NCBI GenBank assembly: GCA_016711265.1
Contig: JADJTI010000006.1
Location: 930,001-994,000, forward strand
From: Austwickia sp.
GTDB taxonomy: Bacteria > Actinomycetota > Actinomycetes > Actinomycetales > Dermatophilaceae
Length of the DNA stretch: 64,000 nt
Direction: 5' to 3'
Both the position numbers and the translations under genes were made by a program. Below are positions 51,420 to 60,156 of this stretch, in pieces (within the stretch, counting starts at the first letter, position 1; the number at the start of each line of letters is the position of its first letter). A model generated the notes under the pieces. It was not told where the DNA came from. It ran no database searches and was given only the letters and a program-made list of their open reading frames with translations.

Positions 51420-53519
51420 GTGACCACTGAGGCGACACGCCACGCGGACGACGAGCTCATGACTCTCGGTGAAGTCGCCCGACTCGCGCGCGTCCAGCGG
51501 CCAGTGGTGACGATGTGGCGGCGTCGACCACACCCGAGTGCAGGCCATTTTCCGTCGCCCGTCGAGCTCAGCGGGCAGCGACGCTTCGCCCGGTCCAAGG
51601 TCGTGGCATGGCTGCAGGCTTCGGGGCGCGGCAACAATCGGGAGGTTGCGGCCGATGCTGCGTTGCACGCGCGTCCCCCGGTCCCCACCCCTGCCGGAGG
51701 CGCGCTGGCTGAGGCGCTACTCCTGGTGGCTTCCTCGGCTGACGTGCCACTGGCCGACCTTGACCGGGACGACCTGCTGGACCTGGCCGAGGAGGTCGAC
51801 CCGGACGATCGCGTCGCGTTCCTCGAGATCGCAGCCGCATCGGAGCGAGACGTTGTTGCCTCGGCCGCCTACGTCGATGCCCTGCTCGGCGCGTCGCACG
51901 GCCCGGCCGAGGCCCTCGGCCATCTACGGCGGGACCCGTCGCGGTTCGGGCGCACGTCCGAGCCCACCGCGCCGGCGCAGGATGTCGTCCGACTGGTCGG
52001 CGCACTCGCGCAGGCGCTCGCCGATCCGTTGCGGGAGAGCGGGCCGGTGCCCATGGCCGATCCGACCGGTGGCGGGGCCGACGTCGTCCTCGGTGCGCTC
52101 GAGGCACGCGGACCAGATCTGCACGAAGGCGCGCTGGCCCGACCGGTGGCTACGGCCGACAGTGCGTCACGTGCCGGGGCGACGCGCGAGTCCTGGCGCA
52201 CCCTGGCGATCCACGGCGCGATGCCCGAGCCGATCGACGTCGACGATGAGGGGCGCGTCGACATCGTCGGCCGCGCGGTGATCGTGGCCCGCTACCCCCA
52301 CCCCGGGGCGCCAGCGCTCACCCCCGAGCAGTTGCTGGAAGAGGTGGACGACGTACTCGTGCAGCTCAAGGACGAGCAGCGAGCCGTCGTGCTCGGGCCG
52401 GCGCCCATCCTCACCGACGCCCTGGGAAGCACCCGGGCGCAGCGGATGCGCCGCCGCATCCTGGACACGGGGCGGTTGCGAGCCGCGATGCGTCTGGGGC
52501 GCGGCAGCAGCCCGTCCGCGCCGCAGCAGCGCCTCGGGATGTGGGTTTTCGGGCCGACGCCGCTCGGTAACTTTCGGGGCGTAGGACGAACGGCCGTCGC
52601 GGATCTCGCTGGCCTCGACCTGGCGGACGTGCGCGAGGACCTGGTCTCGGACGTGGTGGCTGCCGTCGAGGATCGACCGCTGCCGCACGTGGGCGGAGTC
52701 GATGAGACGCAGGGACGTGCCCACATATTCCGGGTCGCGCGGTATCAGCGCACGTTCTCGGTGCTGGCCCGCGACGGTGACCTCGTGCCGCGCGACCTGC
52801 ACGCCGCGCCGAGACGGGCGAGAGCTCACGCTCCCGTGAATCCGAGCGCCGCGGCCGCCGCGGTGGCAGCGCCACTGAACGGCGTCGCGGTGCGGCTGAG
52901 CACCGAGGCCAGCCTGCCCCGCGGGCGCGTCGTCACGCTGCGCGAACTGCTCGACGAGGGGCGCCTGAGGGTCGTCGCGGGCACCCGTCTCGCGGAGAGC
53001 GAGGTGCTAACCCCGGAGCAGGCTGTCGGTGGTCTCACGGTCGTTGGCGTCCCCGAACTCTCGGGGCAACAGCGGCCGGGAGGGCGCGTGGTCGATCACC
53101 TCGCCTTTACTGCGGCCCATCCCCGAGCGGTGCGGACCGAGGCGGGCGACGTCGTATTCTGTGCCGGACCGACGCCAGGCGCCTGGGTCGATGCGCGTGG
53201 CGGCATTGTCGTCGAGGCCCCGGCGCGGGCGCTGCGGGTCGTCTCCGACGGCGAGGGCCCCGACCGGGTGGTGCCCCGCATCCTGGCCGCCGACCTCGCA
53301 CGAGGACGCGGCGCGCAGTGGCGGACGTTCCCGGCGCGGCTCGTGCCGGTCGTCACCGCCGACACCCTCACCGAGGTGCTCGACTCGATCGCCCTCGCCC
53401 GCGACGAGGCGCTACGACGCGCGGACGCGCTCGCGCACCTCGCCGAACTCCTGGCCGACGGCACCGTCGACGGCCGGCTGACGGCCATGATGGATTCAGT
53501 TGCACTGGAAGGACACTGA
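51420..53519 (+). CDS. HTH protein with degenerate N6-methylase-like domain (RM-associated)
   Basis: A 699-residue protein. Residues about 13-66 form an AlpA/MerR-like helix-turn-helix (MTLGEVARLARVQRPVVTMW ... FPSPVELSG ... RRFARSKVVAWL). The middle (about 155-400) follows the layout of an N6-adenine methylase, but motif I is MADPTGGGADVVLGAL and I find no NPPY/F catalytic motif. The C-terminal 250 residues (GVAVRLSTEASLPRGRVVTLRELLDEGRLRVVAG, noted by its RELLDEGRLRV part) are specificity-like beta repeats. It is one base upstream of hsdM and co-directional. It may regulate the operon, or act as an extra DNA-recognition subunit. Function not established. Confidence 0.7.
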   Translation: MTTEATRHADDELMTLGEVARLARVQRPVVTMWRRRPHPSAGHFPSPVELSGQRRFARSKVVAWLQASGRGNNREVAADAALHARPPVPTPAGGALAEALLLVASSADVPLADLDRDDLLDLAEEVDPDDRVAFLEIAAASERDVVASAAYVDALLGASHGPAEALGHLRRDPSRFGRTSEPTAPAQDVVRLVGALAQALADPLRESGPVPMADPTGGGADVVLGALEARGPDLHEGALARPVATADSASRAGATRESWRTLAIHGAMPEPIDVDDEGRVDIVGRAVIVARYPHPGAPALTPEQLLEEVDDVLVQLKDEQRAVVLGPAPILTDALGSTRAQRMRRRILDTGRLRAAMRLGRGSSPSAPQQRLGMWVFGPTPLGNFRGVGRTAVADLAGLDLADVREDLVSDVVAAVEDRPLPHVGGVDETQGRAHIFRVARYQRTFSVLARDGDLVPRDLHAAPRRARAHAPVNPSAAAAAVAAPLNGVAVRLSTEASLPRGRVVTLRELLDEGRLRVVAGTRLAESEVLTPEQAVGGLTVVGVPELSGQQRPGGRVVDHLAFTAAHPRAVRTEAGDVVFCAGPTPGAWVDARGGIVVEAPARALRVVSDGEGPDRVVPRILAADLARGRGAQWRTFPARLVPVVTADTLTEVLDSIALARDEALRRADALAHLAELLADGTVDGRLTAMMDSVALEGH

Positions 53520-53520
53520 C

Positions 53521-55137
53521 GTGCCCCCACGCACCAAGAAGGCCGCGCCCACGGCGCCGAGCACGATGAAAGAGCTGAAGGACACGCTGTGGAAGGCGGC
53601 GGACAAGCTCCGCGGCTCGATGGACGCCTCGCAGTACAAGGACGTCGTGCTTGGCCTCGTCTTCCTCAAGTACGTCTCGGACGCCTTCGACGCGGCGGCG
53701 GTCGAGATCGAGGCCGAGCTACGCGTCGAGGGGTACGACGCCGAGCAGATCGAGCAGCTCTCGGGCGACATGGACGACTACCGTGGCCGCGGCGTGTTCT
53801 GGGTGCCGGCCACCGCACGGTGGGACTACCTCGCGCGCAACAGCAAGGGCCTGCCGGACTCGGAGCCGAACGGTCCTAAGAGTGTTGGCGAGCTCGTCGA
53901 CGACGCGATGGACCTGCTCATCGGCTCGAACCCGAGCCTGCGCAACTCCCTGCCGCGTGGGTTCAACCGCGACAACGTCGACCAGCGTCGCCTTGGTGAG
54001 CTCGTCGACCTGCTCAACAACATCCGGTTCTTCGGCGAGGGGGTGCAGCGGGCGCGCGACCTCATGGGTGAGGTGTACGAGTACTTTCTCGAGCAGTTCG
54101 CCCGCGCGGAGGGCAAACGGGGCGGGGAGTTCTACACGCCGCCGAGCGTGGTGCGCACCATCGTCGAGATCCTCGAACCGACGAAGGGGCGGGTGTACGA
54201 CCCGTGTTGCGGGTCGGGCGGCATGTTCGTGCAGGCCGAGAAGTTCCTCGAGGCGCACGACGCCGACAAGACCGCGCTGTCGATCTACGGGCAGGAGGCG
54301 AACGAGCGTACGTGGCGGATGGCGACGATGAACCTCGCGATCCACGGCCTCAACGGCAACCTCGCCGACCGGTGGGGTGACACGTTCGCCCTCGACCTGC
54401 ACCCGGGCGTGGCCATGGACTACGTCATGGCGAACCCGCCGTTCAACATCAAGGACTGGGCCCGCAGCGAGGACGACGCCCGCTGGACCTACGGTGTCCC
54501 GCCGGCGCGGAACGCGAACTACGCGTGGATGCAGCACATCATCAGCAAGCTCACCCCCGACGGCATGGCCGGTGTCGTCATGGCGAACGGCTCGATGAGC
54601 TCGACGAGCAACGGCGAGGGCGACATTCGCGCTAACCTCGTCGAGGCCGACCTCGTCACGTGCATGGTCGCGCTGCCCGACAAGCTGTTCCGCTCGACGG
54701 GGATCCCCGCGTGCCTGTGGTTCTTCGCCAAGGACAAATCGGCAGGCGCGCAGGGGTCGGTGGATCGGCGGGGGCAGGTGTTGTTCATCGACGCTCGGAA
54801 CCTCGGGTTCATGGCCGAACGTGCCCTGCGTGACCTCTCGGGCGACGACATCCAGCGCATCGCGACCACCTACCGTTCCTGGCGGGGGACCGAGTCTGCT
54901 GAGGGCGCGGAGTACGAGGACGTGCCCGGCTTCTGCGCCTCGGTGCCTGTTGCTCAGATCAAGGAGGCGGGATACGCGCTGACCCCGGGCCGCTACGTCG
55001 GCGCTGCCGCCGTCGCAGACGACGACGAACCGATCGACGAGAAGATCACCCGCCTCACCGCGGAACTGACCGCCGCGTTCGACGAGTCCGACCGCCGTCA
55101 GGCCGAGGTACGCAAGCAGTTGGGGCGGGTTTCATGA
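53521..55137 (+). CDS. hsdM: Type I restriction-modification DNA methyltransferase subunit HsdM
   Basis: A 538-residue N6-adenine methyltransferase. The N-terminal HsdM helical domain (LWKAADKLRGSMDASQYKDVV ... LGLVFLKYVSDAF) precedes GGEFYTPPSVVRTIVEIL, SAM motif I DPCCGSGGMF and catalytic NPPF. A C-terminal coiled coil (about 505-538) contacts HsdS. GTG 53521 follows the upstream stop by one base. Its own stop overlaps the hsdS ATG. All catalytic residues look intact. Confidence 0.95.
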   Translation: MPPRTKKAAPTAPSTMKELKDTLWKAADKLRGSMDASQYKDVVLGLVFLKYVSDAFDAAAVEIEAELRVEGYDAEQIEQLSGDMDDYRGRGVFWVPATARWDYLARNSKGLPDSEPNGPKSVGELVDDAMDLLIGSNPSLRNSLPRGFNRDNVDQRRLGELVDLLNNIRFFGEGVQRARDLMGEVYEYFLEQFARAEGKRGGEFYTPPSVVRTIVEILEPTKGRVYDPCCGSGGMFVQAEKFLEAHDADKTALSIYGQEANERTWRMATMNLAIHGLNGNLADRWGDTFALDLHPGVAMDYVMANPPFNIKDWARSEDDARWTYGVPPARNANYAWMQHIISKLTPDGMAGVVMANGSMSSTSNGEGDIRANLVEADLVTCMVALPDKLFRSTGIPACLWFFAKDKSAGAQGSVDRRGQVLFIDARNLGFMAERALRDLSGDDIQRIATTYRSWRGTESAEGAEYEDVPGFCASVPVAQIKEAGYALTPGRYVGAAAVADDDEPIDEKITRLTAELTAAFDESDRRQAEVRKQLGRVS

Positions 55138-55748
55138 CCGCCCAGACGCTGCGATCAGTCTTGGAGGAAGGTAATGGCAGTATCAAGACTGGCCCATTTG
55201 GGACGGTTTTGAGTGCGGCCGAGTACGTCGAGGACGGGGTTCCGTTGATCTCCGTTGGGGAAATAGGGTACGGATCGCTTCAGCTGCGTTCGACCACGCC
55301 CCGCATCAGCGCTGACACCGTGGAGCGCCTGCCTGACTATGTTCTGCGCACAGGTGACGTCGTGTTCGGTAGGAAGGGTGCGGTTGACCGCAGCTCGCGA
55401 GTCCGGCCTGAAGAAGATGGATGGTTCCTCGGCTCCGATGGGATTCGAGTCCGATTTGGCAGAAACGTTGATCCCACTTATATGGCGTACTGCCTGCTGA
55501 ACCCCGCAGTGAGGGAGTGGCTACTCAGGCATGCAGGGGGGAGTACCCTCAAGTCTCTGAACGAGCGGACCCTCGGTGAGGTGCCTCTCAGCACCCCGTT
55601 CTTGGCAGAGCAGCGGGCGATTGCCGAGGTGCTGGGCGCGCTCGACGACAAGATCGCCGCCAACCATCGGCTGCATGAGGCGGCCGCTGGCACCGCCGGT
55701 TCGCAGTGGCTTGACGCGTGCCCGAGAGGGTCGCGGCGCGGACCCTGA
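55134..55748 (+). CDS. hsdS: HsdS amino-terminal half (first target-recognition domain), prematurely ended
   Basis: A 204-residue frame that starts ATGA-coupled to hsdM. It has one complete target-recognition domain (about 1-150, IKTGPFGTVLSAAEYVEDGVP ... VPLISVGEIG ... VVFGRKGAVDRS ... STLKSLNERTLGEVPL) and the central conserved helix FLAEQRAIAEVLGALDDKIAANHRLHEAAAG (key part AEVLGALDDKIAANHRL). A full HsdS should be roughly 380-420 residues. The frame leaves the HsdS path near 55714 and ends at TGA 55746. A half-HsdS could dimerise and still give a functional, palindromic specificity. Confidence 0.8.
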   Translation: MTAQTLRSVLEEGNGSIKTGPFGTVLSAAEYVEDGVPLISVGEIGYGSLQLRSTTPRISADTVERLPDYVLRTGDVVFGRKGAVDRSSRVRPEEDGWFLGSDGIRVRFGRNVDPTYMAYCLLNPAVREWLLRHAGGSTLKSLNERTLGEVPLSTPFLAEQRAIAEVLGALDDKIAANHRLHEAAAGTAGSQWLDACPRGSRRGP

Positions 55749-56281
55749 GCGTGACGCGCGGTGGCTCACCGGAATATGGGACAAGGCCACCCGAAAGCGG
55801 TCTCGAACAACGGGTCCGGTGGTGTGGTCTCGGGCACCGCCCGGGGTACGAGCCGGTCACGATCGGGCCTGGTCGCCGGGCCAGCGGTTGTGTCGGCCGC
55901 AATGCCACCGGTGGGTGCCACGGCCTGGGTCGGAGGATTGCTGGCCGATCATCACCACGCCCGACGTGGTGCCCCAGGAAGATTGTGGCCCAGCACTGTT
56001 CGGTTTCGCCCTGTTGGAGCACCTGCCGACTTGGGGTGACTCGAACAATGTTCGGCCTGGGCCAGATTGAATCGGCATGAGGCCCTGGCGCTCCCGTTGG
56101 TCCCTGAAGCCAGGTATTGGAGGAGTTCGAAAGGGGAGCTTGCGCGCTCTTCCAGCTCCGGCATAAGCAGGAGAAGGAAAGCGATCGGCTCGCCGCTCTC
56201 CGCGACGCCCTCCTGCCAGAGCTCATGTCCGGCCGGCTCCGCGTCAAGGACGCCGAAAAGACCGTGGAAGAGGTGGTCTGA
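55715..56281 (+). pseudogene. hsdS: HsdS carboxy-terminal half, broken by several frameshifts
   Basis: HsdS-like sequence continues in changing frames: VAARTLSVTRGGSPEYGTRPP (frame of 55718), then PIITTPDVVPQEDCGPALFGFALLEHLPTWGDS (frame of 55576; key part FGFALLEHLPT), then GLGQ, then NRHEALALPLVPEARY (frame of 56067), and finally LEEFERGACALFQLRHKQEKESD ... ELMSGRLRVKDAEKTVEEVV ending at TGA 56279-56281 directly before hsdR. At least four frame changes are needed in about 400 bp. Everything around is intact, so this is local decay, a recombination product, or local assembly error. Confidence 0.75.
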
Positions 56282-59200
56282 GTGGCCAGGTTCGGGTCGG
56301 AGGCGCAGTGGGAGGATCTCACCGTCGAGGTCCTCACCGAGCTGGAGTGGCGGCCGCTACGAGGAGAGGAGATCGCCCCAGGCAGTGGGGAGCGGGAGTC
56401 GTGGAGGGACCCCGTCATCCAGCCGCGGGTGGCGGCGGCGTTGACGCGCCTCAACCCTGAGGTGCCGCAGACGTACCTGCAGCAGGCGCAGGCCGAGATC
56501 CTCCGCCCCCGCTCGAACGACGCGCTCGCCGAGAACTATCGCCTCCACGAGGTGATGACGAAGGGCTACACCGGCGTCACCTACCTCGACTCGAACGGCA
56601 TTGAGCGCACGCCGACCATCCGGCTCATCTCCACCGAGCCCGCTGAGAACGACTGGCTCGTCGTCAACCAGGTCACGCTGCGCGACCGGGAGCACCACCG
56701 CCGGTTCGACGTCGTCCTCTACTGCAATGGGTTGCCCGTCGCGATCGTCGAACTCAAGCGCTCCGGGGACCAGCGGGCTGACTCCTCCGGCGCCCACGCC
56801 CAACTGGCGCTGTACCTGCGCGAGTTTCCGATGGCTTTCCGCACCGTGCTCCTGAACGTCGCCAGCGACGGCGCCACCGCGCGTTACGGCACCCCGTTCA
56901 CCGGCTTCGACCACTTCAGCCCGTGGAACGTTGACGACGAGGGGGCCGTCGTCCGGCCGGGTGAGGGCTTCGGCGACGAGGAGTACACGAGCCCCCTCGG
57001 CGTCCTGCTTCATGGCCTGTTCAACCAAGAGAGGTTCGTCCAGCTTTTGCGCGGTTATACGTCATTCAGCGAGCGCGACGGCGTGCTCACCAAGCGCATC
57101 GCTAAGCCCCATCAGTACTTCGCCGTCACCAAGGCCGTCGGGTCCACGGTCGAGGCGGTCCGTAGCGACGGGCGCGCCGGCGTCGTGTGGCACACCCAAG
57201 GCTCCGGCAAGTCGATGGAGATGGAGCTGTACGCCACGGCCGTCCACCGCACACCTGCCCTGGCGAACCCGACGATCGTCGTCATCACCGACCGGCGCGA
57301 ACTCGACGGTCAGCTCTTCCACTCGTTCGCCGACAGCAAGCTCCTCCCCGAGACGCCGCTGCAGATCACGACCCGTGCCCAATTGCGGGCCGAGCTCGAC
57401 GGGCGCGTCTCCGGCGGCATCTTCTTCACGACCCTGCAAAAGTTCGGGCTCACCCATGCCGAACGCCACGCCGGTGCGAGCCACCCCGTGCTCACGCAGC
57501 GACGCAACGTGCTCGTCGTTGTCGACGAGGCCCACCGCAGCCACTATGACGACCTCGACGGGTACGCCGCACACCTGCGCCACGCCCTGCCTGGCGCCTC
57601 GTTCATCGCCTTTACCGGCACCCCCGTCAGCTTCGCCGAGCGCGACACCCGTCACGTGTTCGGCGACTACGTCGACGTCTACGACCTCACCCGCGCCGTT
57701 GAGGACGGCGCGACCGTGCCCGTCTTCTTCGAGCCGCGCCTCATCCCGCTCGCGCGCCTGGCCGATGTCAGTGAGGACGTCATCGACGCCGCCGCCGACG
57801 AGGCGACCGAGGGCCTGGATGCGATCGAGAGAGAGAAGGTCGAACGGTCCGTCGCCGTCATCAACGAGCTGTACGGTCACCCCGACCGTATCCGGCAGCT
57901 CGCCGCCGACCTCCTAGCCCACTGGGAGCGGCGCAAGGCGGCGATGCTGCCGCAGATCGAGGTCGGCGGCAAAGCGATGGTGGTCTGCGCCACCCGCGAG
58001 ATCGCCGCCCGGCTGTACGAGGAGATCGTCGCCCAGCGCCGCGAGGCCGGTGACGACACGTGGCACTCCGACGCGATCGAGGGTGGCAAGGTCAAGGTCG
58101 TCTACTCCGGCAGCCCGACCGATCCCGACCCGATCAGCCGCCATGTGCGCCGCGGACACGAGCAGCAGGCCATCCAGAAACGCATCAAGACCGCCGACGA
58201 CGAGCTCGAGATCGTCATCGTCAAGGACATGCTGCTCACCGGCTTCGACGCCCCGAGCCTGCACACTCTCTACGTCGACCGCCCGCTCAAGGGTGCGCTG
58301 CTCATGCAGACCCTCGCCCGCGTCAACCGCACCTACCGAGGCAAGGACAACGGCCTGCTCGTCGGGTACGCGCCGCTGGTGGAGAACCTCGAGGCCGCCC
58401 TCGCCGAGTACAGCGACAGCGACCGGCGCGCCAGGCCGCAAGGGCGCAAGATCGATGAAGCCGTGCAGCTCGCCCTTGAGCTGCTCGCCGAGCTCGACGC
58501 GACGCTGTCGCTCGACTGGCACGCCCGGCTGCGCGGGGACGCCTCGCCGAGCGCGTACCTCAACACCGTAGTGGCCGCGGCGAACGCGCTGCTCTCACCA
58601 GCCGCCCGCCAGCGGGTCGAGGGCGCCGAGGGCGAGGAGGGGGAGTCGACGTACGCTCGGTACCGGCGACTCTCCGGCCAGGTCTCGCGGGCGTGGACGA
58701 TCGCCGGCGGCTCGGACGTGCTGGAGCCGCGGCGCGGCGACTTCCGCTTCCACCAGGAGGTGCGCGTCTATCTTGCCAAGCTGGAGGCCGAGGAGCGCCG
58801 GGCGTCTGGGCGCCCGGTGCCTGAGGAGATCGCGCGCCTGCTGCGCTCGCTCATCGTCGACACGACAAGCCCGGGCGAGGTCGTCGACATCTATGCCCGG
58901 ATCGGTATCGAGCGGCCTGACCTCGGCCGCCTGACCCCCGGCGCGATCGACGCCCTCCGCCACACCCAGGCGCCCAATGTCGCGATCGAGGCCCTGCGCG
59001 CCGCGCTCACCGATGACGTTCGCTCCGTGACGGGCGGCAACCTCAGCCGTGAGCGGCAGTTCTCGCAGCGCCTCGCCGAGCTGATGAACCGATACATCAA
59101 CTCACAGCTGACCGCCGCCGAGGTGATCGAGGAACTCATCCGCTTCGCGCAGGACGTCGCCGCGGACGCCAGCCGAGGGCAGAGGTTCGACCCGCCGTTA

Positions 59201-59494
59201 CAACGCGACGAACTCGCCTTGTACGACGCGGTCAGCCAGAACGAGGCGGCCGTCCTCCTTCAGGGGGAGGACACCCTGGCCCAGATCGCTCGCGACCTCA
59301 TCAAGATCATGCGTCGCGACGTGCGCACCGACTGGACGGTTCGCGAAGATGTCCGAGCGAAGCTGCGCGTCTCCATCAAGCGGCTCCTCGTCAAATACAA
59401 GTACCCGCCCGACCAGCAGCCCGAGGCCATCCGACTCGTCATCGAGCAAATGGAGGCCCTCGCGCCGAGGTACGTGGAGGGGGATATGACCTGA
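56282..59494 (+). CDS. hsdR: Type I restriction endonuclease subunit HsdR
   Basis: A 1070-residue restriction/translocation subunit. The N-terminal nuclease has the PD-(D/E)xK acids in RRFDVVLYCNGLPVAIVELKRSGD (key D and ELK). The SF2 motor has Walker A HTQGSGKSMEM, VITDRRELDGQL, DEAHRSHYD, FTGTPVSF, VVCATREIAARLYEE, LLTGFDAP and LMQTLARVNRTYRGKDNG. The C-terminal helical region binds the methylase. GTG 56282 follows the hsdS stop with no gap. The gene is intact, so with a broken HsdS it would depend on the half-subunit or another HsdS. Confidence 0.95.
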   Translation: MARFGSEAQWEDLTVEVLTELEWRPLRGEEIAPGSGERESWRDPVIQPRVAAALTRLNPEVPQTYLQQAQAEILRPRSNDALAENYRLHEVMTKGYTGVTYLDSNGIERTPTIRLISTEPAENDWLVVNQVTLRDREHHRRFDVVLYCNGLPVAIVELKRSGDQRADSSGAHAQLALYLREFPMAFRTVLLNVASDGATARYGTPFTGFDHFSPWNVDDEGAVVRPGEGFGDEEYTSPLGVLLHGLFNQERFVQLLRGYTSFSERDGVLTKRIAKPHQYFAVTKAVGSTVEAVRSDGRAGVVWHTQGSGKSMEMELYATAVHRTPALANPTIVVITDRRELDGQLFHSFADSKLLPETPLQITTRAQLRAELDGRVSGGIFFTTLQKFGLTHAERHAGASHPVLTQRRNVLVVVDEAHRSHYDDLDGYAAHLRHALPGASFIAFTGTPVSFAERDTRHVFGDYVDVYDLTRAVEDGATVPVFFEPRLIPLARLADVSEDVIDAAADEATEGLDAIEREKVERSVAVINELYGHPDRIRQLAADLLAHWERRKAAMLPQIEVGGKAMVVCATREIAARLYEEIVAQRREAGDDTWHSDAIEGGKVKVVYSGSPTDPDPISRHVRRGHEQQAIQKRIKTADDELEIVIVKDMLLTGFDAPSLHTLYVDRPLKGALLMQTLARVNRTYRGKDNGLLVGYAPLVENLEAALAEYSDSDRRARPQGRKIDEAVQLALELLAELDATLSLDWHARLRGDASPSAYLNTVVAAANALLSPAARQRVEGAEGEEGESTYARYRRLSGQVSRAWTIAGGSDVLEPRRGDFRFHQEVRVYLAKLEAEERRASGRPVPEEIARLLRSLIVDTTSPGEVVDIYARIGIERPDLGRLTPGAIDALRHTQAPNVAIEALRAALTDDVRSVTGGNLSRERQFSQRLAELMNRYINSQLTAAEVIEELIRFAQDVAADASRGQRFDPPLQRDELALYDAVSQNEAAVLLQGEDTLAQIARDLIKIMRRDVRTDWTVREDVRAKLRVSIKRLLVKYKYPPDQQPEAIRLVIEQMEALAPRYVEGDMT

Positions 59495-60132
59495 TGGGGC
59501 GTCCCACACCCTCGTGGCTCTACCATTTCACCCACGTCGACCACGTGGAGTCAATCGTCCGTGACGGCCTCGTCTGCGACACGACCGCTCAGGCGTCCGG
59601 CCAACTTGCGCATGAAGTCGGCAACCGCGAGGTGAAGGAGCGTCGACGGGCCAGAGTAGTGGACACCGCCCCCGGCGGCGTCGTGGCGGACTACGTCCCG
59701 TTCTACTTCACGGCGCGCAGTCTGATGCTCTACCAGATCCATACCGGGAAGGTTCCTTCCTACCGAGGGGGCCAAAATTGCCTGGTCTACCTGTGCACGA
59801 CTTTGGAACGCGTTGTCGAGTTGGGGCTCCCCTGGGTAGCGTCCAACCGCAACGCCTCGACAGCTATTGCCCGATTCACGGCTGACCTTCAGGTGCTGGA
59901 CGGTCATGTCGACTGGCCATTGGCGACCACCTCCACGTTCAATCGGACCCCCGAGGATCCCGAGCGTCCGCGGCGGCACCAGGCCGAGCTCCTCGTGCAC
60001 CGGCGTCTGCCGTGGGAGGCCGTGAAGTTTGTCGGTGTCCGCGACAGGCACGTCATGTCGCGGGTGGAGGCGACCCTGGTTACGCTGGCACATCAGCCTG
60101 AGAGGGATGTCAGACCTGACTGGTACTTCTGA
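59494..60132 (+). CDS. darT: DarT-type ssDNA thymidine ADP-ribosyltransferase toxin (DUF4433)
   Basis: A 212-residue toxin of the DarT family: LYHFTHVDHVESIVRDGLVCD, YVPFYFTARSLMLYQIHTGKV, LYLCTT-like strand, and RHQAELLVHRRLPWEAVKFVGV with the catalytic Glu in QAELL. DarT attaches ADP-ribose to thymidine in single-stranded DNA and blocks replication, including that of phage. Its ATG overlaps the hsdR stop (TGATG), so it is translationally coupled to the restriction operon. Confidence 0.92.
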   Translation: MGRPTPSWLYHFTHVDHVESIVRDGLVCDTTAQASGQLAHEVGNREVKERRRARVVDTAPGGVVADYVPFYFTARSLMLYQIHTGKVPSYRGGQNCLVYLCTTLERVVELGLPWVASNRNASTAIARFTADLQVLDGHVDWPLATTSTFNRTPEDPERPRRHQAELLVHRRLPWEAVKFVGVRDRHVMSRVEATLVTLAHQPERDVRPDWYF

Positions 60133-60156
60133 CTCGTGACCGCAACGGGAGGACCG

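Noticed and set aside
51141..51668. 175-codon reverse ORF crossing the start of the HTH/pseudo-methylase gene
   Set aside because: Half of it is antisense to the real gene. The upstream half could be a remnant, but no domain is recognisable, so it is only mentioned in the boundary region.
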